A stretch of 64,000 nucleotides of DNA from CAVUCH01 sp963739995 (GCA_963739995.1 CAVUCH010000021.1:1-64000); one strand, 5' to 3'. Positions 49,401 through 57,475 are shown, numbered from the stretch's first letter. Numbers and translations: made by a program. The notes: a model not told the origin generated them from the letters alone.

Positions 49401-49575
49401 CGGCGCGCGGAACAGCATCGGGGTGATGCTGGTCAGCGGGATGATCATTGGAACGCTGTTCACCCTGTTCGTGGTGCCGTCCATCTATATGCTCATCGCC
49501 AGGACACGCGCGACCGCGCCGGCGGGAGCGCGCCAGGACGCGGCGCTTCCGGGCGGGCTTCCCGAACCGGCGTGA
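46495..49575 (+). CDS. RND efflux inner-membrane pump (HAE1 type)
   Basis: 1026 residues, full length for AcrB/MdtB-type pumps. The first helix follows 'FTDLFIKRPVLAIVVNLVIL'; the proton relay pair is in 'VGLVVDDAIVMVENAERHLH' (TM4); a second cluster lies in 'LVAKNGILIVQFANHLQESG'. Two large periplasmic porter loops sit after TM1 and TM7, with the second TM bundle starting at 'RYRPVVLVLWAIVALLTVPF'. It drives export of drugs or toxic small molecules by proton antiport; substrate cannot be told. Last gene of the efflux triad; an acetyltransferase gene starts 46 bases later. Confidence 0.95.
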   Translation: MRFTDLFIKRPVLAIVVNLVILIAGLQSIRALSVRQYPRSDIAVIRVSTTYVGANADLVRGFITTPLERVIASADGIDYMESSSAQSLSTILVHLNLNYDTNDALTQIQAKLAQVRNDLPPEAQAPIIELEMADNQFASLYLSFSSEDLDQNQITDYLMRVVQPRLSAVSGVQRADILGDRTFAMRIWLEPEKMAARGISPADLREALARNNYQSALGRTKGSMVSVNLVANTDLGTADEFRQLVVKEENGVVVRLGEIADVVLGAENYEEDVRFNGQSAVFMGLWVLPTANSLDVIRRVRAELPGIQAQLPAGMKAGVPYDATAYIDDAISEVLRTLTETLLIVIVVIFLFLGSFRAVIIPIVAIPISLIGAVFLMLAAGFTINLLTLLAIVLAVGLVVDDAIVMVENAERHLHAGMPPVRAALTAARELVGPIVAMTITLAAVYAPVGIQGGLTGALFREFAFTLAGAVIVSGVVALTLSPMMAAKLLRAGDTERGFAGWINRRFDTVRRVYGRMLAGTLRYRPVVLVLWAIVALLTVPFYMLSQRELAPAEDQGVVFSIIQAAPNATIDQTTLFTQQVHDVYRALPEADSIFQLTFPTGGFGGFVAKPWSERTKTTQELLMQVSGPLSQIPGIRAIPLTPPPLPGGGDFPVDLVIATAGGPERLAEIAQQLVGKAFASGMFLFADNDLKYDQPQAEVVFDRDKLRSQGIDLSRAGRDLSTLLGGDYVNRFSIQGRSYKVIPQVKRTERLTPDQLGQLYVSGSDDALVPLSTFAGLKTTAEPRELKKFQQLNAVRIQGVIPPPVPLDAALSFLETEARALMPQGFTIDYAGESRQLRTEGSRFLGTFLLSAILIYLVLAAQFESFRDPFIVLTGSVPLAMAGALLFSFLGFTSLNIYSQVGLITLVGLVAKNGILIVQFANHLQESGKAKLEAVLEASQTRLRPILMTTAATVVGHLPLVIASGPGAGARNSIGVMLVSGMIIGTLFTLFVVPSIYMLIARTRATAPAGARQDAALPGGLPEPA

Positions 49576-49621
49576 TGCATGATGATTGGCGTCTGGCGAA
49601 CGGGGCGCAGGGAGGGCAGCC

Positions 49622-50179
49622 GTGGCGGATGAGCGGCGGAAGATGCTCGCAGGAGAGATGTACGACCCGCTCGATCCTGAGCTGGTGGCGGCGAGGGAGC
49701 ACGCACGCGACCTCTGTCAGGCGCTGAACGCGACCCGCGAGTCGCAGCAGGACGAGCGCCGTCTCATCCTCCGCCAGTTGTTCGGCACGGGCGGCGAGAC
49801 AGTGTGGATGCAGCCGCCGTTCTTCTGCGACTACGGTTCGAACATCGAGCTCGGCGAGCGCGTGTTCTTCAACTTCAACTGCGTGGTTCTCGACGTGTGC
49901 CGCGTGCGGATTGGCGACTTCGCGCTGTTCGGGCCGGCGGTGCAGATTTACACGCCGATGCATCCGCTCGATGCCGACCGGCGGAGACGGGAAGAATTCG
50001 GCAAGCCGGTCGACATCGGCTCGGACGTGTGGGTCGGCGGCGGCGCGATCATCCTTCCCGGCGTGCGCATCGGCTCCCGTGCCGTCATCGGCGCTGGCAG
50101 CGTCGTCTCGCGGGACGTCCCGGAGGGCGTGCTTGCTGCGGGCAACCCCTGCAGGGTCATCCGTGAGATCACCACGTGA
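49622..50179 (+). CDS. maa: Sugar O-acetyltransferase (maltose acetyltransferase-like)
   Basis: 185 residues from GTG 49622 behind GGGAGG, close to the 183 usual for the family. N-terminal 'RRKMLAGEMYDPLDPELVAA' is the Mac domain; the hexapeptide left-handed beta helix follows ('FFCDYGSNIELGERVFFNFN', 'VCRVRIGDFALFGPAVQIYT', 'IGSDVWVGGGAIILPGVRIG'). 'PMHPLDADRR' holds the catalytic His. It transfers acetyl from acetyl-CoA to glucose, maltose or galactoside-like sugars in the cytosol, perhaps for detoxification, which would fit its place after an efflux operon. The gene symbol is by similarity of family only. Confidence 0.85.
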   Translation: MADERRKMLAGEMYDPLDPELVAAREHARDLCQALNATRESQQDERRLILRQLFGTGGETVWMQPPFFCDYGSNIELGERVFFNFNCVVLDVCRVRIGDFALFGPAVQIYTPMHPLDADRRRREEFGKPVDIGSDVWVGGGAIILPGVRIGSRAVIGAGSVVSRDVPEGVLAAGNPCRVIREITT

Positions 50180-50257
50180 GCGGCAGCGCGCGAGTCGGCA
50201 GAAGAGAGCGCAGCCCGGCGGTCTCGCACCGGACGATTCACCATCACGACACGGGTG

Positions 50258-51097
50258 TCAGAGCCGGGGCTCGAGTCGGGCCGCTAGCGGCGCGAAACGC
50301 TCGGTAGGACCGGTCCAGCGCAGGTCCTCGACGGAACCGAACAGGCGAGTGTCGGTGCGCAGGGTGGCCAGATCCCGGAACAGCCAGGCGAGATCCCGCT
50401 CCCGCCGGAGCGTGGACGCCAGGGTCGCGGGGTTCTTCGCGTTCACGCCCCACTCCCGCCAGTCCGCCGGGATCGCCTCCAGCCGGCCGAACCGCGCGAG
50501 GACTGCTGCCGTCGATTTCGCGCCCCAGCCGGGCAGGCCGGGATACCCATCCGCCGCGTCGCCCACCAGCGCCAGATAGTCGGGAATGGACGCCGGATGC
50601 ACGCCGAACTTCTTCACGACGGCGGCTTCACCGATGATGGTGCTCGTCCGCCGGTTCAACAGGACCACGCGCTCGCCGCGAACGCACTGCGCCAGGTCCT
50701 TGTCGGGCGTGCAGATGATCACGCGCTCGACCGCCGGATCCGCCGCGGCCTGCATCGCCGCGGACGCAAGCGCATCGTCGGCCTCCCATTCGACCATCGG
50801 CCATACCGTTACGCCGAGCGCCTGCAGCCCGTCCTCGAGCAGGTGAAATTGTGCAAGCAGGGCGGGCTCGATGCCGACGCCGGTCTTGTACGCGGGCCAG
50901 AGCCGGTTGCGGAACGACTCGATCACATGATCGGTCGCCACGCCCACGTGCGTGGCGCCTCTCGTAATCAGGCCCAGCACCGACGCGAGGACCCCGCGGA
51001 CCGCGCCTACCTCCATTCCGTTCTCATCACGCGCTGACGGCACCGCGTAGTAGTGCCGGAACAGCTCGTACGTGCCGTCGATCAGGTGGACCTCCAT
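50258..51097 (-). CDS. FEN-type 5'-3' exonuclease
   Basis: 279 residues, a stand-alone version of the N-terminal domain of DNA polymerase I. Metal-binding acidic residues are in 'EVHLIDGTYELFRHY', 'EWEADDALASAAM', 'VIICTPDKDLAQCV' and 'DYLALVGDAADGYPGLPGWG', the last with the helix-hairpin-helix that binds DNA. 'GATHVGVATDHVIESFRNRL' has the arch region. It could cleave flaps during repair or replication, supplementing PolA. Independent gene, divergent-convergent to neighbours. Confidence 0.9.
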   Translation of the reverse strand: MEVHLIDGTYELFRHYYAVPSARDENGMEVGAVRGVLASVLGLITRGATHVGVATDHVIESFRNRLWPAYKTGVGIEPALLAQFHLLEDGLQALGVTVWPMVEWEADDALASAAMQAAADPAVERVIICTPDKDLAQCVRGERVVLLNRRTSTIIGEAAVVKKFGVHPASIPDYLALVGDAADGYPGLPGWGAKSTAAVLARFGRLEAIPADWREWGVNAKNPATLASTLRRERDLAWLFRDLATLRTDTRLFGSVEDLRWTGPTERFAPLAARLEPRL

Positions 51098-51172
51098 GGA
51101 GGTTCACATTGTACCGGGCTGCGTCTGCACACGAGCTTCTCGATCCCTATCTCCTCCAGCTGAGGCGGGCCG

Positions 51173-51629
51173 CTAACCTGGCAGGACCGCCGTGAAGCTG
51201 ATCTCGACCAGCTGCTGCGGAAAGGCGAGTCGTGTGATGCCGGCGATCGTGCTGGCGCAGGCGGGCGCATCGGTCCCGTAGGCCGCCTTGCGGACCCTTC
51301 CAGCGACTGCAAAGGCCGCGTCGAGATCGGTAACGTAGATCACCTCATCGACCACGTGGTCAAGTGTGGCGCCAGAACGTCGCCAGCATTCGCGCGGCGT
51401 TCACATAGGTGGTCCGCATCTGCACTTCCATGTTCGACGTGTCGGTGATCCTGCCCGACGCGTCGGTGGGAGCCGGGCCAACGAGATTGCCCTCCTCATC
51501 GTGACTGAGCTGGCCGGACACGTAGATGACGTCTTTGACCTGCACCGCCTGAGCGTAACCGTAGGTCTCCTCCCAGGACACCCCGTGATACGCCAGTGTC
51601 TTGCCGCTGTGTTTGGATGCCTCGGTCAT
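51173..51629 (-). pseudogene. RidA-family protein, one frameshift
   Basis: From ATG 51629 the frame reads 'SGKTLAYHGVSWEETYGYAQ', 'AVQVKDVIYVSGQLSHDEEG' and 'MEVQMRTTYVNAARMLATF', then near 51374 shifts and resumes as 'HVVDEVIYVTDLDAAFAVAG', 'AYGTDAPACASTIAGITRLA' and 'FPQQLVEISFTAVLPG'. Together these form a complete RidA/YjgF protein of about 150 residues, an enamine/imine deaminase fold. The break fits one extra T in 'TTCTGGC' where the family needs 'TTCGGC'. All else is conserved, so this is either a recent mutation or a sequencing error. Confidence 0.8.
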
Positions 51630-51783
51630 GATTTCCTCCGATGAACAATCGTCCGACACGGTACGGTCGTAGGGTCGATTCGCTTCTTGTCGTGATCAAC
51701 GATACTCTGCACCGCGGAGATGAAGCCCGGCACGAGGTCCTGGCGATTGACAGCGTCGTCCTGCAGAGAGCGATGAGAGTCGA

Positions 51784-53898
51784 ATGAAGCCGCCTGCGGA
51801 TCCACTCCACGTCGTACGTGGCGCGTGCGGACACGACTGTCCGGACACGTGCAGTTGGGTCGTCGAGGTCCGCGACGGGACGGCGGAGCGGTTGTCCGGC
51901 GACCCGGCGCATCCGTTCACTCGCGGAACCCTGTGCGCGAAGGTAAATCACTATCTCGAGCGCGTGTACCACCCTGACCGCGTGCTGCACCCGTTGAAGC
52001 GGGCGGGGCGCAAAGGGGAGGGGCGGTTCGTTCGGGTCAGCTGGGACGAGGCGCTCACCGACATCGCGGCACGGTGGCGCGCCGTCGCCGCCGAGTCCGG
52101 CGCCGAGGCCATTCTGCCGTACAGCTCCGCAGGCGTGCAGGGCCTGATCCAGATGGCGTCGCTCGACCGGCGGCTGTTCGGATCCATGGGCTGCAGCGGC
52201 CTCGATCGGAAGATCTGCGGCGCTGTCGCCGCGGCGGGGTTGTCGTCCACGCTCGGGTGCGGAACTGGCATCGATCCCGAAGCGATCGTGCACAGCCGGT
52301 TCATCGTGTTGTGGGGAACGAACACGATCGTCACGAACCTGCACTTCTGGCCGCTGGTGCTGGAGGCCCGGCGTCGAGGGGCAAAGATCGTCGTCGTCGA
52401 CCCGATCCGGACGCGGACCGCTGAGGCTGCTGACTGGCACGTGCAGATCAAGCCGGCAAGCGATGCTGCGCTTGCGCTGGCGATGATGCACGTGATGATC
52501 CGCGACGGCCTGGTGGACCTCGAGTACGTGTCGCAGCACGCCATCGGGTACGAAGCCCTGGCGGAGCGTGCCAGCCAGTACTCGCCGACCGAAGTGGCGC
52601 ACACGGTGGGCCTGCGGGCGGAAGAGATCGAGCGATTCGCGCGCGAGTACGCGACGACGCAGCCGTCCCTGCTGCGGCCGCTGATCGGCATGGAGCACCA
52701 CCGTAACGGTGCGATGCAGCTGCGGACCCTGGCCTGCCTGGCCGTGCTCAGCGGTTCTTGGCGACATCGCGGTGGCGGTCTGGCGCGGTCGACCCACGCG
52801 CTCCAGTTCGCGACCCTGGACATGGACCGCGTGCTGATGCCAGAGGTGCACACGCCCGGCGTCCGCGTGCTGAACATGCGCGATCTCGGCGACGATCTCT
52901 GCAACCGGGAACTGCAGCCGCCGGTTCGGGCGCTCATGGTGTACGGAGCGAATCCGATGGTCTCCATGCCGAATGGGTCGCGCATTCGGGAGGGGCTCCT
53001 GCGCGACGACCTGTTCACCGTCGTTCACGAGCTGTTCGTGACGGATACCGCGCTCTATGCCGACTACGTGCTGCCGGCCACGAGCCAGATCGAGCACCTG
53101 GACCTGTCGCCCGCCTGGGGTCACCTGTATCTGGCGTTGAACCGCCCGGCGATCGCGCCGCGTGGTGAATCGGTGTCGAACACCGAACTGTTCAGGCGGC
53201 TCGCCCACGCGTTGGGCCGCACGGAGCCGTGGCTCTTCGAGGACGACGAGTCGATGCTGCGAGGCGCGCTTGCGAGCGGCCACCCCTGGCTCGACGGGAT
53301 CACATTCGAGCGGCTGTGGGACGAGGGGTATGCGCGGTTGCGCTGCCCGGACGATTGGCGCCCGTTTGCGAATGGCGGTTTCCCGACGCGGTCCGGGAAA
53401 GCAGAACTGTACTCGGAGCGGCTGCACGAGCAGGGACACGATCCGCTGCCGTGGGCCGGCGAGATCCGCGCCGGTGAGGGGCTGCAGCTCATTACCGGCA
53501 AGTCTCTGCACTTCCTGAACTCGGGCTACAGCAATATGGACCGTCACCGGCGCCGCGCCGGAGAGCTGCTCATCGAGATTCACCCGGACGATGCGCGGCC
53601 GCGGGGCGTGGCGGCGGGCGATTCGGTGCGCGTGTGGAACGGCCGTGGAGAAGTGCGGGCCGTGTGCGCGGTGTCCGACCGCGTGCGCCCGGGAGTGGCC
53701 TGGATGCCGTTCGGCGGGTTCCTCGACGCGGGCGGCGCGCGCAGGTCCGTGAACGTGCTGACGCCCGTGGAGCCGACTGATTGGGGCGGTGGCAGCGGCC
53801 TGTATGATGCGTTCGTGGAAGTGGCCCCAGCGGCGGCTGATGGTACGCCGATCGTCAGAGACGCTCCGGCAGAGTTGAGGCCACCATCGTCAGCGTAG
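51784..53898 (+). CDS. Molybdopterin oxidoreductase (cytoplasmic)
   Basis: 704 residues of the bis-MGD (DMSO-reductase) superfamily. The N-terminal 'RGACGHDCPDTCSWVVEVRD' and 'GTLCAKVNHYLERVYHPDRV' give the four Cys of a [4Fe-4S] cluster. 'GSMGCSGLDRKICGAVAAAG' and 'IVLWGTNTIVTNLHFW' line the cofactor, and 'ALMVYGANPMVSMPNGSRIR' is the usual late MGD motif; 'LQLITGKSLHFLNSGYSNMD' starts the C-terminal molydop_binding domain. There is no Tat signal, so it works in the cytosol, unlike most family members. Physiological substrate unknown. No partner electron-transfer subunit lies next to it. Confidence 0.9.
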   Translation: MKPPADPLHVVRGACGHDCPDTCSWVVEVRDGTAERLSGDPAHPFTRGTLCAKVNHYLERVYHPDRVLHPLKRAGRKGEGRFVRVSWDEALTDIAARWRAVAAESGAEAILPYSSAGVQGLIQMASLDRRLFGSMGCSGLDRKICGAVAAAGLSSTLGCGTGIDPEAIVHSRFIVLWGTNTIVTNLHFWPLVLEARRRGAKIVVVDPIRTRTAEAADWHVQIKPASDAALALAMMHVMIRDGLVDLEYVSQHAIGYEALAERASQYSPTEVAHTVGLRAEEIERFAREYATTQPSLLRPLIGMEHHRNGAMQLRTLACLAVLSGSWRHRGGGLARSTHALQFATLDMDRVLMPEVHTPGVRVLNMRDLGDDLCNRELQPPVRALMVYGANPMVSMPNGSRIREGLLRDDLFTVVHELFVTDTALYADYVLPATSQIEHLDLSPAWGHLYLALNRPAIAPRGESVSNTELFRRLAHALGRTEPWLFEDDESMLRGALASGHPWLDGITFERLWDEGYARLRCPDDWRPFANGGFPTRSGKAELYSERLHEQGHDPLPWAGEIRAGEGLQLITGKSLHFLNSGYSNMDRHRRRAGELLIEIHPDDARPRGVAAGDSVRVWNGRGEVRAVCAVSDRVRPGVAWMPFGGFLDAGGARRSVNVLTPVEPTDWGGGSGLYDAFVEVAPAAADGTPIVRDAPAELRPPSSA

Positions 53899-53993
53899 CT
53901 GCCGGCGACGCGCATTACACGGACTCGCGCTGGCGCTTGCGGTGGCAAACTTGCGCGGGCCACCATGCTGCGATAGCCTACTTGCACCCCCGG

Positions 53994-55325
53994 ATGAAGC
54001 ACTTCGCAATCCTGCTGGCCGTCGCGGCCCTGACGTCGATCGCGTGCGGATCGACATCCACCAGCACCGACGTTGCGCCCTCACCGGTCCGGTGCGAGGC
54101 AGCTGCAACCCCAAACCCTTCCGCCTTTCCCGCGGGTGGCGGCAGCGGGAATCTGGTCGTCTCCTCCGCACGTGAGTGTTCCTGGTCCGCCTCCTCGCAG
54201 GCCGCCTGGATCACGCTCGGGGCGCCCACGAACGGACAGGGGGACGGCAGCGTCCGCTACACGGTCGCGCCAAACCCGGCGGCGAGCGCCCGGCGCGGAA
54301 CCCTCGTCCTCGATTCGAAGTCCGTAGAGATCTCCCAGGAGCCCGCAACCTGCCGCTTCGAGCTGGATCGGCGCTCCTTCGAGCTCGCGGCGGGCGAGGG
54401 AACGGCGACCGTCAACGTCGAGGCGGCCACCGGCTGCGCGTGGACCGCCAAGGCCGGGTCGTCGTGGATCACGATTGTCGAGGGGTCGCAGTCGAGTGGC
54501 GCGGGTCGCGTGCGGTTCCTTGTCTCTGCGAACACCGCAGTCGGACCCAGGTCCGGGTCGCTGGAGGTCGCGGGCCTTCGCGTCGATGTGCGTCAGCTCG
54601 GCGCGGGACCCTCGTGCACGTACGCCCTCGCTCCGGCCGCCGCTGACGCCGGGCCGGTCCAGACTGACGGAAGCGTCTCCGTGCAGACGGACGCCGGTTG
54701 CCCCTGGACGGCCGTGAGCGACGCGCCGTGGTTGACCCTCGGCAACGGGACCACCGGTAGCGGCCCGGGCGGCGTGCACTACCAGGCTGCGGCCAACTCC
54801 GGCAGCTCGAGTCGAACGGGCCACATCACGGTGGCAGGGAGCGTGTTCACGCTCCGGCAGGCTGGCTGCAGCTACGCGATCGATCCGGCGTCAGCGTCGT
54901 ACGAAGCACTTGGCGGCAGCGGTGGGATCAGCGTGCAGACGCAGGCGCCGTGTGTGTGGTCCGCTGACACGAAGGACTCCTGGATTGACCTCACCTACAG
55001 CGGCGGGGCCCCCGGTGCCGGCCGCGTGGGATACGCGGTGAAACCGAACAAGAACATTGCCGCACGAACCGGAGCGATCACCGTCGCCGGCCGGCATTTC
55101 ACCGTCGCACAGGATGGCGCTGCCAGCATCTCTGGACTCGTGCGCTCTCTGGACGGCTCCTGTCCGAGCAGGCGCTTCACCATAAACGGCCACCGGATTC
55201 GCACGACGAGCTCCACCGACTACGAGGAGGGAAGCTGCGGCGAACTGAGAGATGGCGTCGCCGTCCGAGTAAAGGGCATCGTTGGCAGCGACGAGGTCCT
55301 CACCGCGATCGAGGTGGACTTCTGA
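53994..55325 (+). CDS. Lipoprotein with BACON-type repeats and a C-terminal DUF5666-like domain
   Basis: 443 residues from ATG 53994. The leader 'MKHFAILLAVAALTSIACGS' ends in a lipobox Cys. Four tandem repeats of about 85 residues carry the BACON hallmarks, a W-I or W-L strand followed by 'G-x-G-x-V-x-Y' and 'R-x-G-x-I-x-V': 'SWSASSQAAWITLGAPTNGQ', 'AWTAKAGSSWITIVEGSQSS', 'PWTAVSDAPWLTLGNGTTGS', 'VWSADTKDSWIDLTYSGGAP'. The end ('RFTINGHRIRTTSSTDYEEG', 'LRDGVAVRVKGIVGSDEVLT') resembles DUF5666. BACON domains are thought to bind carbohydrates or mucin-like partners. Probably surface-exposed. Confidence 0.82.
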   Translation: MKHFAILLAVAALTSIACGSTSTSTDVAPSPVRCEAAATPNPSAFPAGGGSGNLVVSSARECSWSASSQAAWITLGAPTNGQGDGSVRYTVAPNPAASARRGTLVLDSKSVEISQEPATCRFELDRRSFELAAGEGTATVNVEAATGCAWTAKAGSSWITIVEGSQSSGAGRVRFLVSANTAVGPRSGSLEVAGLRVDVRQLGAGPSCTYALAPAAADAGPVQTDGSVSVQTDAGCPWTAVSDAPWLTLGNGTTGSGPGGVHYQAAANSGSSSRTGHITVAGSVFTLRQAGCSYAIDPASASYEALGGSGGISVQTQAPCVWSADTKDSWIDLTYSGGAPGAGRVGYAVKPNKNIAARTGAITVAGRHFTVAQDGAASISGLVRSLDGSCPSRRFTINGHRIRTTSSTDYEEGSCGELRDGVAVRVKGIVGSDEVLTAIEVDF

Positions 55326-55351
55326 CGGATCAATGCGTCAACGCCTCGACA

Positions 55352-56038
55352 TCATGGCCCAACTTGGCACGCCAGGTCCGTACGCCGGGGACACTGCACG
55401 AAGAACGCATGCGTCCTCGTGACATGGGCAAGCCCCTCTGCAATCGAGCCCCAGCCTGGCACCTTGGAAAACTTACCGGGCTCGTGTCGTTTGTACCGCT
55501 CGAAGTACGAGCCGATGCGCCGCTCCTCGCCCGACGTGAGCTGATGACGGGGCTGCCCCTTGCCGCCCGGTAACGAGAGCACGACCTTCGAATCCGGCCC
55601 CTTCTCGTCCTCCATCACCATCAATCCGACGATGACGCCTCGCACCACCCGCCCGCCGGACACGGGAGGTCCGAGCACCAGCGCGTCGAACGGATCGCCG
55701 TCGTACGACACCGTCTGTGGGACGAAGCCGTAGTTGACGGGATAGCCGCCGACCTCCTCGGGCATCATCCGGTCGATGGCGCGGGCATTCGCGCGCATGT
55801 CGAATTCCCACTTCCTTCGATCGCCCCGCGCGATCTCGATATACGCGTTCACCGTGCCGTCGGCGTTCGTAGGTGGTGTATCACGCCAGACGTGTCGTGG
55901 GTGGTCCGTCGCAGCGTCGAGACTTCTTGCCAGCTGCGTGGTGGCGGCCGCAGGCAGCACGTGGATCGCGGCGCTCTGGGATGCGGGCAGCAACCCACCC
56001 GGGAGTGTCGCAAGCGCGAGGAGATGCCAACAGCGCAC
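55352..56038 (-). CDS. ppa: Exported inorganic pyrophosphatase (family I)
   Basis: 228 residues from a GTG at 56038 with GGAGGT a few bases upstream. A signal peptide ('LLALATLPGGLLPASQSAAI') precedes the family I fold. The active-site signature D-x-D-P-F-D reads 'VSYDGDPFDALVLGPPV', and 'EVGGYPVNYGFVPQ', 'VVLSLPGGKGQPRHQL' and 'VGLMVMEDEKGPDSKVV' match the surrounding metal-binding residues. It cleaves PPi to phosphate. Secretion of this normally cytosolic enzyme suggests a periplasmic role, perhaps phosphate scavenging. Divergent from the riboswitch-controlled exporter. Confidence 0.88.
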   Translation of the reverse strand: MRCWHLLALATLPGGLLPASQSAAIHVLPAAATTQLARSLDAATDHPRHVWRDTPPTNADGTVNAYIEIARGDRRKWEFDMRANARAIDRMMPEEVGGYPVNYGFVPQTVSYDGDPFDALVLGPPVSGGRVVRGVIVGLMVMEDEKGPDSKVVLSLPGGKGQPRHQLTSGEERRIGSYFERYKRHEPGKFSKVPGWGSIAEGLAHVTRTHAFFVQCPRRTDLACQVGP

Positions 56039-56185
56039 CCGTACCTCCAGTTCGATTGTATGCGGCGGGTGGGTCCTGCCCGGCACAGCGGGCCAGCTGA
56101 CACCCGCAGCGAATGGGTGAGACGCGCGATCGGAACGGCACCCGGCCCGTGTTGAAGGAATCGGCCGAAGGACATATGCTTGGAG

Positions 56186-56297
56186 GAGGAAGGGGAGTAG
56201 CCACGCAGCGATCTCGAGGCTGCGCGGCCGAATCGTCAGGACTGCGCTCAGGCGCACGGTTCGGTTGGTTCCCATCGGGGAAAGGCGAGACCTTCGC
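56186..56297 (+). promoter_or_regulatory. yybP-ykoY manganese riboswitch aptamer
   Basis: The 5' core GGGGAGTAGCC (56192-56202) and the 3' core GGCGAGACCTTC (56284-56295) are the two conserved strands of the yybP-ykoY aptamer, joined by P1 pairing GAAGG/CCTTC. Helices between them account for the rest, including GCGC...GCGC near 56223-56252 and a GC-rich arm. The class senses Mn2+ and usually controls TerC/Alx or MntP exporters, which is exactly the gene downstream. Confidence 0.85.
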
Positions 56298-56338
56298 ACA
56301 CGGCGAACAGCCCGAGGTGCGAGGGTCTCGCCTTTTTC
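56281..56338 (+). terminator. Intrinsic terminator of the Mn riboswitch expression platform
   Basis: A long hairpin: AAAGGCGAGACC pairs with GGTCTCGCCTTT (56324-56335), extended by TTCGCAC/GTGCGAG, followed by TTTTTCTTTTT. The left arm overlaps the aptamer's 3' core, so ligand binding and terminator formation are mutually exclusive. The result is an ON switch: high Mn2+ holds the aptamer and lets transcription continue. Confidence 0.85.
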
Positions 56339-56410
56339 TTTTTGCAGCCGTTCGCCCCCGGGATGCGCGCATGACCGTCGCGCGCTACACCAGGAGGCGC
56401 AGGAGCAACG

Positions 56411-57475
56411 ATGGACCAACTCTGGTTGTGGATCGGGTTCAACGCGTTCGTCGTGGCGATGCTCGCCGTCGACCTGTTCATTTTCCACAAGGAAGCGCAT
56501 GAAGTCCGGCCGGCTGAGGCAGCGGGGTGGAGCCTCGTGTGGATCGCACTCGCCGTGCTGTTCGGCGCCGGAGTGTACCGGTTCGCGGGACCCGATGCCG
56601 GCCTGGAGTATTTCGCAGGCTATCTCATCGAGAAGGCACTCTCAATCGACAATATTTTCGTATTTGTCTTGATTTTCGGCTTTTTCCGCGTCCCTTCGCG
56701 CTATCAGCATCGCGTGTTGTTCTGGGGCATCCTCGGAGCCCTCGTCATGCGCGGTGTCATGATCGCCGCGGGGGCATACCTGATCGCACAGTTCCATTGG
56801 GTCATCTACGTGTTCGGTGCCTTTCTCGTCTTCACCGGCATACGGATGGCGATTCAGAAGGAGCACGGCCTCGATCCCGAATCGAACCCCGCCATACGAC
56901 TGGTGCGCCGCCTCATGCCGGTGACAGATGCGTACCACGGTCAGAAGTTCTTCGTTCGAGAACACGTCGCGGGCAAGCTGCGGCTCGTAGCGACGCCGCT
57001 CTTCGTGGTCGTTGCGCTCGTCGAAACAACGGATCTCATCTTCGCCGTCGATTCCATACCGGCAATCTTCGCGGTCACGCAGGATCCGTTCATCGTCTAC
57101 AGCTCCAATGTCTTTGCGATCCTCGGCTTGCGTGCGCTGTACTTCCTCATGGCGGAGGTGATTCACCGGTTCCACTACCTGAAGGTGGGTCTGTCTGTCG
57201 TGCTCGTCTTCGTGGGTGTCAAGATGCTCGCGGGAGACGTGTACAAGGTGCCCGTGGGTGTGTCTCTGGGAGTGATCGTCTGTGTGCTTGGCGCCTCGAT
57301 AGGCGCGTCCTGGCTGTGGCCGAGCACCGCGGCGGCGCATCACGTGCCGGACCCCGCATCGGGTGCCGGCAGCGCACCCCCGGACAGTGCCGGGACCGAA
57401 CTCCGCCGTCAATTCCCCCGGGTGCCCGGTGAGGAGAATGCCGACTCCGTCGAGCCTGTGAGAGGCACGTCATGA
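56411..57475 (+). CDS. alx: TerC/Alx-family Mn exporter
   Basis: 354 residues, about 8-9 membrane helices. 'DLFIFHKEAHEVRPAEAAGW', 'FAGYLIEKALSIDNIFVFVL' (acidic metal site helix) and 'VALVETTDLIFAVDSIPAIF' with 'AVTQDPFIVYSSNVFAILGL' are the TerC signature, with acidic pairs on TM2 and TM6 thought to pass Mn2+. The C-terminal tail after 'ASIGASWLWPS' is soluble and Pro/Gly-rich. A Mn2+ riboswitch lies in its leader, so it likely removes excess manganese. It may have been co-opted for metalating exported enzymes, as proposed for TerC proteins. Confidence 0.92.
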   Translation: MDQLWLWIGFNAFVVAMLAVDLFIFHKEAHEVRPAEAAGWSLVWIALAVLFGAGVYRFAGPDAGLEYFAGYLIEKALSIDNIFVFVLIFGFFRVPSRYQHRVLFWGILGALVMRGVMIAAGAYLIAQFHWVIYVFGAFLVFTGIRMAIQKEHGLDPESNPAIRLVRRLMPVTDAYHGQKFFVREHVAGKLRLVATPLFVVVALVETTDLIFAVDSIPAIFAVTQDPFIVYSSNVFAILGLRALYFLMAEVIHRFHYLKVGLSVVLVFVGVKMLAGDVYKVPVGVSLGVIVCVLGASIGASWLWPSTAAAHHVPDPASGAGSAPPDSAGTELRRQFPRVPGEENADSVEPVRGTS

